44,221 nucleotides of DNA from an uncultured Verrucomicrobia subdivision 3 bacterium. GTDB lineage: Bacteria; Verrucomicrobiota; Verrucomicrobiia; Limisphaerales; UBA11358. Within the stretch, counting starts at the first letter, position 1, and every line of letters starts with the position of its first letter. This document shows positions 32,449 to 41,787 of the stretch, in pieces. The notes beneath the pieces were generated by a model. It was not told where the DNA came from and searched no databases. It saw nothing but the letters and a program-made list of their open reading frames with translations. The stretch covers positions 1 through 44,221 of the forward strand of contig CAIXFY010000022.1 of assembly GCA_903918885.1 (NCBI GenBank). Reading direction: 5' to 3'. Position numbers and translations under genes: made by a program.

Positions 32449-32853
32449 ATGCCTGAAATTGCCAAGTTCGTTAACAACGGGGCCGCGGCCATCACGCCGG
32501 CACTCGCGGAAAATGTTTTGCGCCATCTGCCGCAGTGGAAGCTGGAGTTCACGCAGATCAACGCGCCAAAATTTCCGCACCTCGTGGACCAGCTTGAATT
32601 TCTCGCCGACGCCGTCGAGGACGCGGTTGAGGGCGCTTACAAGGAACTGCCTTACGTCGCCGTCGCGCAGGCGGTGTTCGCGCTGATTTACGCGCACAAA
32701 AAAACTGGTATCATTCCCAGTGCGATTTTGGAACTAGGCCGCGCCGACGATTCCAGCGTGGTGCGCGCCGTGCTGATCCAGAACGAAAAAGCCTTCGCGA
32801 TTTACGCCGGTAAGCAGGGCGTGGACTGGCGCAAAATCACCAGTCAGGCTTAA
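32449..32853 (+). CDS. Conserved small protein, possible DUF1232-like
   Basis: The protein has 134 residues with no signal peptide. The central part, LPYVAVAQAVFALIYAHKKT followed by GIIPSAILELGRADDSSVVR, resembles the DUF1232 pattern (hydrophobic helix, then IPD.lp.lG..DD..v). The match is by eye and weak, because the helix here is less hydrophobic. No catalytic motif is visible. It lies 16 bases upstream of the double-ACT gene and probably shares its transcript. Function unknown. Confidence 0.7.
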   Translation: MPEIAKFVNNGAAAITPALAENVLRHLPQWKLEFTQINAPKFPHLVDQLEFLADAVEDAVEGAYKELPYVAVAQAVFALIYAHKKTGIIPSAILELGRADDSSVVRAVLIQNEKAFAIYAGKQGVDWRKITSQA

Positions 32854-32868
32854 TTCTATTTCACCATC

Positions 32869-33390
32869 ATGTCGATTCCATTGGTCATAACTCTCGTCGG
32901 CGCAGATCGCACCGGCTTGGTAGAATCAGTGGCGCGCGTCGTGGCGGAACACGATGGCAACTGGCTGGAAAGCCGGATGTGCCGGCTCGGCGGCGAATTC
33001 GCGGGAATTTTGCGCGTCGAAATTCCGGCGGAGAAAAAATCCGCGCTGCTCGCCGCGCTGCAAAAAATTTCCGGCCTGAACGTCGTCATACAGCCAACGC
33101 AATCGGCGGTTGCCGCAACTTCCGGTCGGCAGACAAAGTTGGAAATTGTCGGCAGCGATCGGCCCGGCATCGTCCGTGAAATCACCAGCGCACTTGCGCG
33201 GGCGAACGTGAACGTGGAAGAGTTTTTCAGCGAACTCGTCAGCGCGCCGATGTCCGGCGAAACCTTGTTCAAAGCCAGCGCGCGTTTGCAATTGCCGGAA
33301 CACTGCGACCTCGCCGCGCTGAAGCGTGATCTGGAAAAAATCGCCGCCGACTTGCTGGTGGACGTTTCATTCGCGGAGTTAAAGGCTTGA
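32869..33390 (+). CDS. Double ACT-domain protein, GcvR-like
   Basis: The protein has 173 residues with two ACT domains in tandem. The first (about 5-72) contains LVITLVGADRTGLVESVARV and ESRMCRLGGEFAGILRVEIP. The second (about 89-170) contains KLEIVGSDRPGIVREITSAL and VNVEEFFSELVSAPMSGETLF. This layout is that of GcvR, the regulator of glycine cleavage genes in E. coli, which acts through protein-protein contact and has no DNA-binding domain. Neither gcvA nor gcvTHP genes are in this window, so the target is unknown. Confidence 0.85.
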   Translation: MSIPLVITLVGADRTGLVESVARVVAEHDGNWLESRMCRLGGEFAGILRVEIPAEKKSALLAALQKISGLNVVIQPTQSAVAATSGRQTKLEIVGSDRPGIVREITSALARANVNVEEFFSELVSAPMSGETLFKASARLQLPEHCDLAALKRDLEKIAADLLVDVSFAELKA

Positions 33391-33446
33391 TTTGTTTGAG
33401 TCCTCCGTAAGAAATTCGGGCATCCGTGGCTGGAAGACGTTTCTTT

Positions 33447-35954
33447 ATGATGAAAAAATATTTTCTGGGCATATTCTTTATCCTTTTATGCTTGAGTCTG
33501 GCGACTGCCTGTAGGCGTTCCAACCCATCCGCCAGACACAATCCCGGCGATTATTTTCAGACGCATTTCCAAGACGAATCTCAGTTCATCGTGGAGACCA
33601 TTGCCACGGATCTTGCCGAGCAGGTTTATTTCGCCAAGTTTCACCGGCTGCCAGCGGCTGATGTTTTTTCCGTTACCGCCAGCGAACCGAGCGAGTCACA
33701 ATTTGGTGCGCCGACCTACGATGTGCTGGTGGATTTAGATGCCAAGCACAAAGGGCTGAAAGTTCGGCTAAGCGTCAACGGGCCGATCTGGTCGCCGGAA
33801 ATTTATGATGGCTTGACCGCCAGCCTGTTCAAGGCCGTCGGCCTTGTTCTGGGTGACACGGAGGTTTCAAAAGACACAAAGTTGCTGGCCAAATTGACCG
33901 ATGGCAAGGCCATGACCATTGAATCAGAAAACCAAAAAATCTCAGCGGCGCTGGAAGACAATTTTACAAACCCCAAACTGCATGAAGAAGCGGCATTGCT
34001 TCTGGGCGCATTCATGTTGCGCGAACATTCGGGATATTTTTTTGAAATCCGTTCACCGCTTTGCCGGATGACGGCACATCTGGCGATGGCAAGCTATTTG
34101 GGCAGTGGAAATCCGTCTGCGATCAACAGGCGCATGGCCGAAGCGATGCTGCTGACTATGATGAACAACCAGTCCGATGCCCTTGCCGCGTTGCACGGCA
34201 TCAAGACCGACAACGCCAGCGTAACGTGCTGGGTGCGGGCTTTGATCGCGCGAAATTCAGCCGACTATCGCCCGCTGGAAAAGCTCGACAACCTGTCGCC
34301 GGTGGAATGCGCCGAATGGTTTCACGCCTTGAGCCGGTCGGCCAACTCAGATATCGCCTGGAGCAAATTGAATGATGTGCAGAAAAAAAACATCAGCTTT
34401 GTTCGCATCGCCAGCCAGGGAAATTTTTCGGTGGGCATGGGGCATGAATTGCTTGCCGTCGCCCTGCCGCTGGAATTTGATGAGATTGGCACGGTCTATG
34501 GTCTTTCGCAGTCAAAAAAACTGACGAAGGAAAAATTGGTTTCCGTGTTGAACTCAATGCCGGAGCGGGTCATTTCAGCGGACGCCCAAAATGCCGTTCA
34601 CGCCCACGTCATCGGCTGGGGTTTATGGGCCGGTTTTTTGCAACGGCAGCTATGCCACGCCGTGTGGGTTGATGCCAATTTTCTCCAGTGGAAATGGGGT
34701 GTTCCAGATGAGGCTAAAAAGTTTTCCATGCAGTCAGATGCTTTGTTTTCCAAGTTGCGGCTGTATCCTTTTGTGCGGCGGTTCAAGGCCGTGGATACTG
34801 AAACTTACCATCAATCGGTGGATGACGGTTTCAAGGCAACGGTCGCCACCCCGCAACTCGTTTCACCCCAGTGCTGGAATTATATCTGTTATGACCTCTC
34901 GCCGGGAGAACGTTACCAGCCCAACCCCAACCCGCATGTCAACGAATGGCACAAACATAATCCGCCGCCGGGAACCGCCTATGATCTGTATTCCCGACTG
35001 AACCACCCCAGTTTGGTTGAGAGGGCGGATAAGGATGCGATACTTGACCAATTGCACGACCGCGCGCCCAACGACTCGGATTTGAATTATTACCTGATGA
35101 AATTCCGCTTCAAAAATGCGCCGACGTATTCGCAGGCCACCAGATTTTTTGGCGCGTCCGCCGAATACAATATCCAAGCGATGACTTGGCTGGCTTGGGC
35201 GGTCAAGGATGAACCGGAGAAGTATGAGGTGTTGATGAAGCGGGCGGCCGAAGTGAATCCCGCCGAATACGGCCGGTTGGGCGATTATTTCTCCGAGCGG
35301 AATCAGGACGACAAGGCGGCCAAGTATTACGAGAAAAACTATGGCAACCCCGACCCCGTGGCTGTCTCCCAGCAGTGCGGCTGGCTGGTGCGTTATTATT
35401 TGAAAAAGGGACGGGTGGAAGATGCGCGCCGAGCCGCCGATTTTGGTGGCGAGGTCTATTCATTTGCCGGCCTCAAAGCCAAGGCGGAGTTTTTCGAAGC
35501 GGTGAAAGATTACGCCAGTGCTTATGACTGGTATTTCAAAATTGAAGAGCGTTATGAAGATTCCGGCCCGCTGGTCGGCTTCTGTGTCCGTTACAAAAAT
35601 TTCACCGGCGACACTCGGTATGACGACTTGATTTCCAAAAAATCAAGCAAGGTTTTTCCGAATGACTTTGAAAAGGTCCGGCTGGCTGATTTTACCGCCG
35701 CTCCCGAGGATGGCGTCCAGTTCAAGGGAGCAAGCGATTTGCTCCGAGCGGCGGGAATGAAGTCCGGAGATGTCATTGTGGCCATCTACGGTATTCACGT
35801 TCACAACCAAGCCCAATATGAATTTTTACGCGATAATAACACTAATCCTGAACTTGACCTGATTGTCTGGCAAGGTGATGGCTACCATGAAATTAAGGCG
35901 AGCCCGCCTAATCACCGCTTTGGAGTAGACATTGGTATCTACCGGAAAAAATAG
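33447..35954 (+). CDS. Large predicted lipoprotein with TPR-like middle and C-terminal PDZ domain
   Basis: ATG 33447 (or 33450) gives about 835 residues and places a signal peptide MMKKYFLGIFFILLCLSLAT before Cys (LATAC), a possible lipobox. The upstream GTG 33426 would add a charged tail before the signal and is less likely. The first ~500 residues are unrecognised. A helical repeat region (around EVLMKRAAEVNPAEYGRLGD, QDDKAAKYYEKNYG, KGRVEDARRAADFGG) looks like TPR. The last ~85 residues (GASDLLRAAGMKSGDVIVAI, YGIHVHNQAQYEFLRDN, ELDLIVWQGDGYHEIK) are a PDZ domain with the AGMKSGDVI motif. It is probably an envelope scaffold protein; no enzyme motif was seen. Confidence 0.75.
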   Translation: MMKKYFLGIFFILLCLSLATACRRSNPSARHNPGDYFQTHFQDESQFIVETIATDLAEQVYFAKFHRLPAADVFSVTASEPSESQFGAPTYDVLVDLDAKHKGLKVRLSVNGPIWSPEIYDGLTASLFKAVGLVLGDTEVSKDTKLLAKLTDGKAMTIESENQKISAALEDNFTNPKLHEEAALLLGAFMLREHSGYFFEIRSPLCRMTAHLAMASYLGSGNPSAINRRMAEAMLLTMMNNQSDALAALHGIKTDNASVTCWVRALIARNSADYRPLEKLDNLSPVECAEWFHALSRSANSDIAWSKLNDVQKKNISFVRIASQGNFSVGMGHELLAVALPLEFDEIGTVYGLSQSKKLTKEKLVSVLNSMPERVISADAQNAVHAHVIGWGLWAGFLQRQLCHAVWVDANFLQWKWGVPDEAKKFSMQSDALFSKLRLYPFVRRFKAVDTETYHQSVDDGFKATVATPQLVSPQCWNYICYDLSPGERYQPNPNPHVNEWHKHNPPPGTAYDLYSRLNHPSLVERADKDAILDQLHDRAPNDSDLNYYLMKFRFKNAPTYSQATRFFGASAEYNIQAMTWLAWAVKDEPEKYEVLMKRAAEVNPAEYGRLGDYFSERNQDDKAAKYYEKNYGNPDPVAVSQQCGWLVRYYLKKGRVEDARRAADFGGEVYSFAGLKAKAEFFEAVKDYASAYDWYFKIEERYEDSGPLVGFCVRYKNFTGDTRYDDLISKKSSKVFPNDFEKVRLADFTAAPEDGVQFKGASDLLRAAGMKSGDVIVAIYGIHVHNQAQYEFLRDNNTNPELDLIVWQGDGYHEIKASPPNHRFGVDIGIYRKK

Positions 35955-35973
35955 TTTTCTGAATAATTTTCAT

Positions 35974-37204
<1,231 letters not shown>

Positions 37205-37207
37205 TAG

Positions 37208-37915
37208 ATGAATTGCAATCCCATCATCGTGGCGCTCGATGTGCCGTCAGCGGAACAAGCATTGAAACTTGCGGAACTCGTCGCGCCCGCCGTCGGCGCA
37301 TTCAAGATCGGCAAGGAGCTTTTCGTTTCCGCCGGACCGGACATCGTTCGCCGCGTGCGCGCGACTGGTGCCAGCGTGTTTCTAGATTTGAAATTTCACG
37401 ATATTCCAAACACCGTCGCGAAGGCCGTCGCTGCCGCCACGCGACTGGACGTGCAGATGCTAACGATTCACACCAGCGGTGGTGGCGAGATGATGCGCTC
37501 GGCGGAAAAATCTGCACAGGACACCGCCAAATCACTTGGCTTGGCCGCTCCGCTCGTGCTCGGCGTGACCGTGTTGACGAGTTCGGATGCGAACACGCTC
37601 GCTGAAATCGGTTGTCAGGCGAACGTCGGTCAACAAGTCGAACGGCTCGCGACGCTGGCGGTGAAATCCGGCCTGCGCGGTTTGGTTTGTTCGCCGCTGG
37701 AAATCGCGGACTTGCGGCAGATTCTTCCGCCGGAGATTCAGCTCGTCACGCCCGGCATTCGCACCGGTGCGGAAAAGGCCGACGACCAAAAGCGCACGCT
37801 CTCGCCGCGCGAGGCGATTGCCGCCGGCGCAAGCTGGCTGGTGATCGGCCGCCCGATTTACGCGGCGGAAAATCCACGGCTCGCTGCGGAGAAAATTTTG
37901 GAATCCATTTTTTAA
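37208..37915 (+). CDS. pyrF: Orotidine 5'-phosphate decarboxylase
   Basis: The protein has 235 residues. IIVALDVPSAEQALKLAE is the first barrel strand, AFKIGKELFVSAGPDIV carries the phosphate-side Lys, and VFLDLKFHDIPNTVAKAV is the family signature with the Asp-Lys-Asp catalytic set. GIRTGAEKADDQKRTLSPRE and WLVIGRPIYAAENP close the barrel and bind phosphate. It makes UMP from OMP. The context is mixed pyrimidine genes: thymidine phosphorylase lies nearby on the other strand. Confidence 0.97.
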   Translation: MNCNPIIVALDVPSAEQALKLAELVAPAVGAFKIGKELFVSAGPDIVRRVRATGASVFLDLKFHDIPNTVAKAVAAATRLDVQMLTIHTSGGGEMMRSAEKSAQDTAKSLGLAAPLVLGVTVLTSSDANTLAEIGCQANVGQQVERLATLAVKSGLRGLVCSPLEIADLRQILPPEIQLVTPGIRTGAEKADDQKRTLSPREAIAAGASWLVIGRPIYAAENPRLAAEKILESIF

Positions 37916-37931
37916 CCCCGAACGGCACGAA

Positions 37932-38225
37932 ATGAAAACCATCACCGTCATTGCTATCTTTCAGGCGCGTCCCGGCAAGGAAACGGAATTGAAGCAGGCT
38001 TTGATTGGCCTTGTCGCGCCGACGAGCAAGGAAGCAGGTTGCTTAAATTACGATTTACACGCGGCGCCCGAAGACCCGGCGAAATTTCTCTTCCACGAAA
38101 ATTGGACGAGCAAGGCGCACCTCGACGCACATTTGAAATCAGATCACATCGCCGCGCTGCTGCCGCGCGTGGACGAATTGTGCATCACGTTTCCAGAAAT
38201 AAAAATCTGGGAACGAATCGCCTAG
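37932..38225 (+). CDS. ABM-family (antibiotic biosynthesis monooxygenase-like) small protein
   Basis: The protein has 97 residues. TVIAIFQARPGKETELKQAL, then PTSKEAGCLNYDLHAAPEDP and KFLFHENWTSKAHLDAHLKS followed by DHI, match the dimeric alpha-beta-barrel ABM fold, which includes YgiN-type quinol and heme-degrading enzymes. The conserved NYDLH-type strand and the FHENW motif are present. The substrate cannot be told. It starts 16 bases after pyrF and its TAG stop shares the palindrome CTAG with the stop of the convergent thymidine phosphorylase gene. Confidence 0.88.
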   Translation: MKTITVIAIFQARPGKETELKQALIGLVAPTSKEAGCLNYDLHAAPEDPAKFLFHENWTSKAHLDAHLKSDHIAALLPRVDELCITFPEIKIWERIA

Positions 38226-39559
38226 CGCGAAATGATTTCGAGGACGAGCGGAACCTTGTCAGGACGCTTCGAGGAAATTTCAAAAGCCGTTTTCAGCCGG
38301 GCAATCGCCGTCTTCGCCTGAACGGAATCAGCGGCGTGAACGCGGCACAGAGCGGCTGATTTTTCCAAGCGCTCGCCGGGCTTGGCGATTTGGTCCACGC
38401 CCACGTCGTAATTGATTTTGGAATCTTTCGTCAAACGCCCGCCGCCGAGGTCGCGGATGACTTCGCCGATGATGCGGGCGTCGCACTTGGAAATGAAACC
38501 AGCTTTTTCTGATTTCAATTCAGCGACAACTTTCGCGGTGGAATCCTGCGCGAGTTTTTTGTTGAACGCTTTCAAGTCCGCGCCTTGGGCGACGAGCATT
38601 TCATCCCATTTTTTCCGCGGCTGGCCGGAGTTCAAACACTCCTCGGCCTGCTTGCGCGCGGCGGCGAGCGATTTTGTTTTGTGCGTTTGAACGAGCAGAT
38701 GCGCGGTGGAATCAATGACCAGTTCGCGCAAGTCGCTCGACGCTCGCTGGCTGACCGGCAGGTCAGCCCTACCAGCTTCCAGACATTCGACGCTCTCTTT
38801 GACTTCCAGCCAGTTGCCGGCGGCGCGGCCGAGCGGCGTGTTCATGTCCGTCAACATCGCGCGCGTGTTGGTGCCGCATTGGTTGCCGAGCGCGACCATC
38901 GCCTTGGCCAGTTTGCGCGCGTCGGCTTTGGTTTGCATGAAGGCGGCGCTTCCAAATTTTACATCGAGCATCAACGCTTCCAAATTTTCTGCCAGTTTTT
39001 TGGAAAGGATTGAGGCAACAATTAAGGGAATGCTCGGCACGGTTCCGCTCGCGTCGCGGAGCGCGTAAATTTTTTTATCGGCGGGAACCATCGTGTCCGT
39101 CTGACCGCAGATGACGCAGCCGACGCGCTGCACGAGCTTGGTGATTTGCGCGGCGGGCAACAGCGTTTGGAAGCCGGGAATGGAATCGAGTTTATCAAGC
39201 GTGCCGCCGGTGATGCCGAGGCCGCGCCCGGAAATCATCGGCACGCGGAAGCCAAGGCACGCGAGCAGCGGCGCGAGCGGGAGCGAAACCTTGTCGCCGA
39301 TGCCGCCGGTGGAATGCTTGTCCACGAGCGGGCGCGGGTCGCGCGGAAATTTCAGCACGTCGCCGGAATCGCGCATGGCGAGCGTGAGCGCAGTGGTTTC
39401 GGCGGTGTTGAGGCCGCGAAAATAAATGGCCATGAGCATGGCGGCCATTTGGTAGTCGGGAATGTTTCCGGCGGTGAATTCGCGGATGAATTCTTGAATC
39501 TGCTCCGGCGCGAGAATTTTTCCTTCGCGCTTCGATTCAATGAGCGAGAGAAAGTTCAC
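38222..39559 (-). CDS. Thymidine/pyrimidine-nucleoside phosphorylase
   Basis: GTG 39559 overlaps the upstream stop as GTGA and gives 445 residues with the normal N-terminus NFLSLIESKREGKILAPEQI. Signatures are DKHSTGGIGDKVSLPLAPLL (phosphate site), ISGRGLGITGGTLDKLDSIP (family signature) and DVKFGSAAFMQ. It cleaves thymidine or uridine with phosphate. About nine extra residues (around GRADLPVSQRASS, residues ~258-272) compared with the family pattern coincide with a perfect palindrome in the DNA. It ends tail to tail with the ABM gene. Confidence 0.93.
   Translation of the reverse strand: MNFLSLIESKREGKILAPEQIQEFIREFTAGNIPDYQMAAMLMAIYFRGLNTAETTALTLAMRDSGDVLKFPRDPRPLVDKHSTGGIGDKVSLPLAPLLACLGFRVPMISGRGLGITGGTLDKLDSIPGFQTLLPAAQITKLVQRVGCVICGQTDTMVPADKKIYALRDASGTVPSIPLIVASILSKKLAENLEALMLDVKFGSAAFMQTKADARKLAKAMVALGNQCGTNTRAMLTDMNTPLGRAAGNWLEVKESVECLEAGRADLPVSQRASSDLRELVIDSTAHLLVQTHKTKSLAAARKQAEECLNSGQPRKKWDEMLVAQGADLKAFNKKLAQDSTAKVVAELKSEKAGFISKCDARIIGEVIRDLGGGRLTKDSKINYDVGVDQIAKPGERLEKSAALCRVHAADSVQAKTAIARLKTAFEISSKRPDKVPLVLEIISR
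38749..38768. repeat. Palindrome inserted in the thymidine phosphorylase gene
   Basis: GGCTGACC (38749-38756), GGCA, GGTCAGCC (38761-38768): a perfect 8-base stem. The 9-base direct repeats TCGACGCTC (38737-38745 and 38787-38795) lie on either side. The encoded residues are absent from the usual family alignment. Confidence 0.65.
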
Positions 39560-40128
39560 AATAACACAGGCGGTCTGGCAATGTGCTTTTGCCAATTTTT
39601 AATCAAGTCGTCGGCATCAATGTTTGAAGGTAAAGCTGCTCTTGGAATGCTAAAAATATTATGACCTCCTGATAAAAGATGAATCCCAATTGGTTCGATT
39701 TTTATCTCATCAATTAGTTGCCATTTGTATTCGAGTTTGCGCGCAGGCATTGAAACCTTCAACCATTCTTGATCCCAAGTTACCAATCTTGTGGTTCCCA
39801 ATTTTGCTTGAGCCTTTCGATTTTGTTCCTTGATTCTAACCCGAAGGTTTGTCCTGATAAAATATAGTAAAAGCCAAGTTCCGCCAAAACCCAAAACAAA
39901 ACCAACCAAAGCCGTAATAGTTCTGCCTATCGTTGGGTAATCGTTGCCGCCAATTTGACATTTACCATCACCAGACAGGAACAGCACGGAAACAAAAACA
40001 CCAATTATAGTTGGCAGATGCCAATGTTTTCCCCGAAAGGACTCAATTTGAATTGCCGCCTGTTCAATGGCTAGTTTTTCTGCCAATTCCAGCGGCAACT
40101 GATATTCAAATTTTGTTTCCAAGTTCAC
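39556..40128 (-). CDS. Small membrane protein with YcxB-like C-terminal domain
   Basis: GTG 40128 overlaps the fabF stop (GTGA) and gives 190 residues. The same frame stays open upstream inside fabF, but that part is a shadow of fabF. Two membrane segments are seen: HLPTIIGVFVSVLFLSG at about 43-59 and ITALVGFVLGFGGTWLLLYF. The soluble tail (EYKWQLIDEIKIEPIGIHLL, NIFSIPRAALPSNIDADDLI) resembles YcxB-like domains. The gene is clearly more AT-rich than its neighbours by eye. Its stop overlaps the thymidine phosphorylase start (GTGA). The function is unknown. Confidence 0.75.
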   Translation of the reverse strand: MNLETKFEYQLPLELAEKLAIEQAAIQIESFRGKHWHLPTIIGVFVSVLFLSGDGKCQIGGNDYPTIGRTITALVGFVLGFGGTWLLLYFIRTNLRVRIKEQNRKAQAKLGTTRLVTWDQEWLKVSMPARKLEYKWQLIDEIKIEPIGIHLLSGGHNIFSIPRAALPSNIDADDLIKNWQKHIARPPVLL

Positions 40129-41384
40129 CCCACAAACTTCTTCGCCGCAATCGTCGAGTTGTGGCCGCCGAAGCCGAAGGAGTTGTTGACGATGGCGTTC
40201 ACCGGCATTTCGCGCGCGGTGTTCGGCACATAGTCGAGGTCGCAATCGGGATCGGGCGTGGTGTAGTTGATGGTCGGCGGCACGATGTTGTGCTTGATGG
40301 CCAGCGTGCAGGCGGTCATTTCCACCGCGCCGGCGGCACCGAGCATGTGGCCGGTCGCGCCCTTGGTGGAGCTGACAACGAGCTTGCGCGCGTGGTCGCC
40401 AAAAGTGGTCTTGATGGCCTGCGTTTCGCAGACGTCGCCCTGCGGCGTGGAAGTGCCGTGGGCGTTGATGTAGGAAATATCCGTGAGGTTCAAGCCGCCG
40501 GAGCGGAGCGCCATTTTCATGCAGCGCGCCGCGCCTTCGCCGCCGGGTGAGGGCGCGGTGAGGTGGTGCGCGTCGGCGGTGTTGCCGTAGCCGGAAATTT
40601 CGCAATAGATTTGCGCGCCGCGCTTCTTGGCGTGTTCCAATTCTTCGAGGACGAGGACGCCCGCGCCTTCGCCCATGACAAAGCCGTCGCGGTCTTTGTC
40701 GAACGGACGCGAAGCCTTTTTGGGATCGTCATTGCGCGTGCTCATGGCTTTCATCGCGCAGAAGCCGCCGATGCCGATGGGGATGACGGTGGCTTCCGAG
40801 CCGCCGGCGAACATGACTTGCGCGTCGCCGGCCTTGATGGTGCGCCAGGCTTCGCCGATGGCGTGGTTGGCGGTGGCGCAGGCGGAGCAGGTGGCGAAGT
40901 TCGGGCCGCGCAAATTGAAATACATCGAGATGAGGCCGGACGCCATGTTGCTGATGAGCATCGGAATGGTGAACGGCGACATGCGGCCGGGCCCGCGTTC
41001 GAGCAGGATTTTCAACTGGTCGCTGGTGGTGGCGAGGCCGCCGATGCCGGAACCGAGGAATACGCCGATTTCGTCCGTATTTTCCTTGGCGAGATCGAGG
41101 CCGGAATCCTTCAGCGCGCTCCAAGCGGCATAGACGCCGAATTGCGAGTAGCGGTCGGTGCGGCGGATTTCCTTGGGCGAGGGAAAGGCGGGCGTCGGGT
41201 CGAAGTTTTTCACTTCGCCGGCGATTTGCGTGGCAAAGGCCGACGCGTCGAACGCGGTGATTTTATCAATGCCGCACTGGCCGTTGATGAGGTTTTGCCA
41301 GAAGGTATTGAGGTCGTGGCCGAGCGGCGTGACGACGCCTAAGCCGGTGACCACTACGCGACGGTCAGAATAACTGTTTGCCAT
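40125..41384 (-). CDS. fabF: 3-oxoacyl-[acyl-carrier-protein] synthase II
   Basis: The protein has 419 residues. The Cys-His-His catalytic set is Cys169 in TCSACATANHAIG, His309 in YINAHGTSTPQGD and His346 in KGATGHMLGAAGAVE. The N-terminal RRVVVTGLGVVTPLG and C-terminal NNSFGFGGHNS are standard for FabF. It condenses malonyl-ACP with acyl-ACP in chain elongation. acpP lies directly upstream with a hairpin between them, and fabG is two genes upstream. Confidence 0.97.
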   Translation of the reverse strand: MANSYSDRRVVVTGLGVVTPLGHDLNTFWQNLINGQCGIDKITAFDASAFATQIAGEVKNFDPTPAFPSPKEIRRTDRYSQFGVYAAWSALKDSGLDLAKENTDEIGVFLGSGIGGLATTSDQLKILLERGPGRMSPFTIPMLISNMASGLISMYFNLRGPNFATCSACATANHAIGEAWRTIKAGDAQVMFAGGSEATVIPIGIGGFCAMKAMSTRNDDPKKASRPFDKDRDGFVMGEGAGVLVLEELEHAKKRGAQIYCEISGYGNTADAHHLTAPSPGGEGAARCMKMALRSGGLNLTDISYINAHGTSTPQGDVCETQAIKTTFGDHARKLVVSSTKGATGHMLGAAGAVEMTACTLAIKHNIVPPTINYTTPDPDCDLDYVPNTAREMPVNAIVNNSFGFGGHNSTIAAKKFVG

Positions 41385-41396
41385 AGGAAAATGAAA

Positions 41397-41434
41397 CGGG
41401 GCAGTTCGAGCTGTGTCCAGCCAAAACTGCCCCG
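41397..41434 (-). terminator. Hairpin between acpP and fabF, possible attenuator
   Basis: CGGGGCAGTT (41397-41406) and AACTGCCCCG (41425-41434) form a perfect 10-base stem with an 18-base loop. Reading on the minus strand it is followed by TTTCATTTT. It could end part of the transcripts after acpP. Confidence 0.6.
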
Positions 41435-41450
41435 CCGGTTGAATTTTTGG

Positions 41451-41693
41451 TTATTTCTGGGCTTCTTCGACGTATTTCATGACGTCGCCGACGCTCTGGA
41501 GCTTCTCGGCCTGATCGTCTGGCACTTCGATGCCGAACTCTTCTTCCAGCGCCATGACCAACTCGACGGTGTCGAGCGAGTCAGCACCGAGGTCTTCGAT
41601 AAACTTGGCGGACGGAACGACTTGATCCGGCTTCACACCGAGTTGTTCGACGATGATATCTTTTACGCGTTGTTCGATAGGTTTGTCTGACAT
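41451..41693 (-). CDS. acpP: Acyl carrier protein
   Basis: The protein has 80 residues, acidic, with the phosphopantetheine site at Ser39 in [20 protein letters not shown]. The start [20 protein letters not shown] and the end [13 protein letters not shown] are typical. It carries growing acyl chains for FabF and FabG, whose genes flank it. Confidence 0.97.
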   Translation of the reverse strand: MSDKPIEQRVKDIIVEQLGVKPDQVVPSAKFIEDLGADSLDTVELVMALEEEFGIEVPDDQAEKLQSVGDVMKYVEEAQK

Positions 41694-41705
41694 AATTTGA
41701 CTGTC

Positions 41706-41735
41706 TTTCTAGCTTGCAACCGCCGTCGGCGTCAA
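41706..41735 (-). promoter_or_regulatory. Possible acpP promoter
   Basis: On the minus strand TTGACG (41730-41735), 18 bases, TAGAAA (41706-41711), ending 12 bases before ATG 41693. Confidence 0.35.
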
Positions 41736-41787
41736 GCCTTGAGTTGAATTTTATTTTGCACGGGGAAACCTTTTTAATTGCCCAAGT

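Noticed and set aside
40129-40605. Upstream extension of the YcxB-like frame inside fabF
   Set aside because: The extension is a shifted reading of fabF; the real start is the GTG that overlaps the fabF stop.
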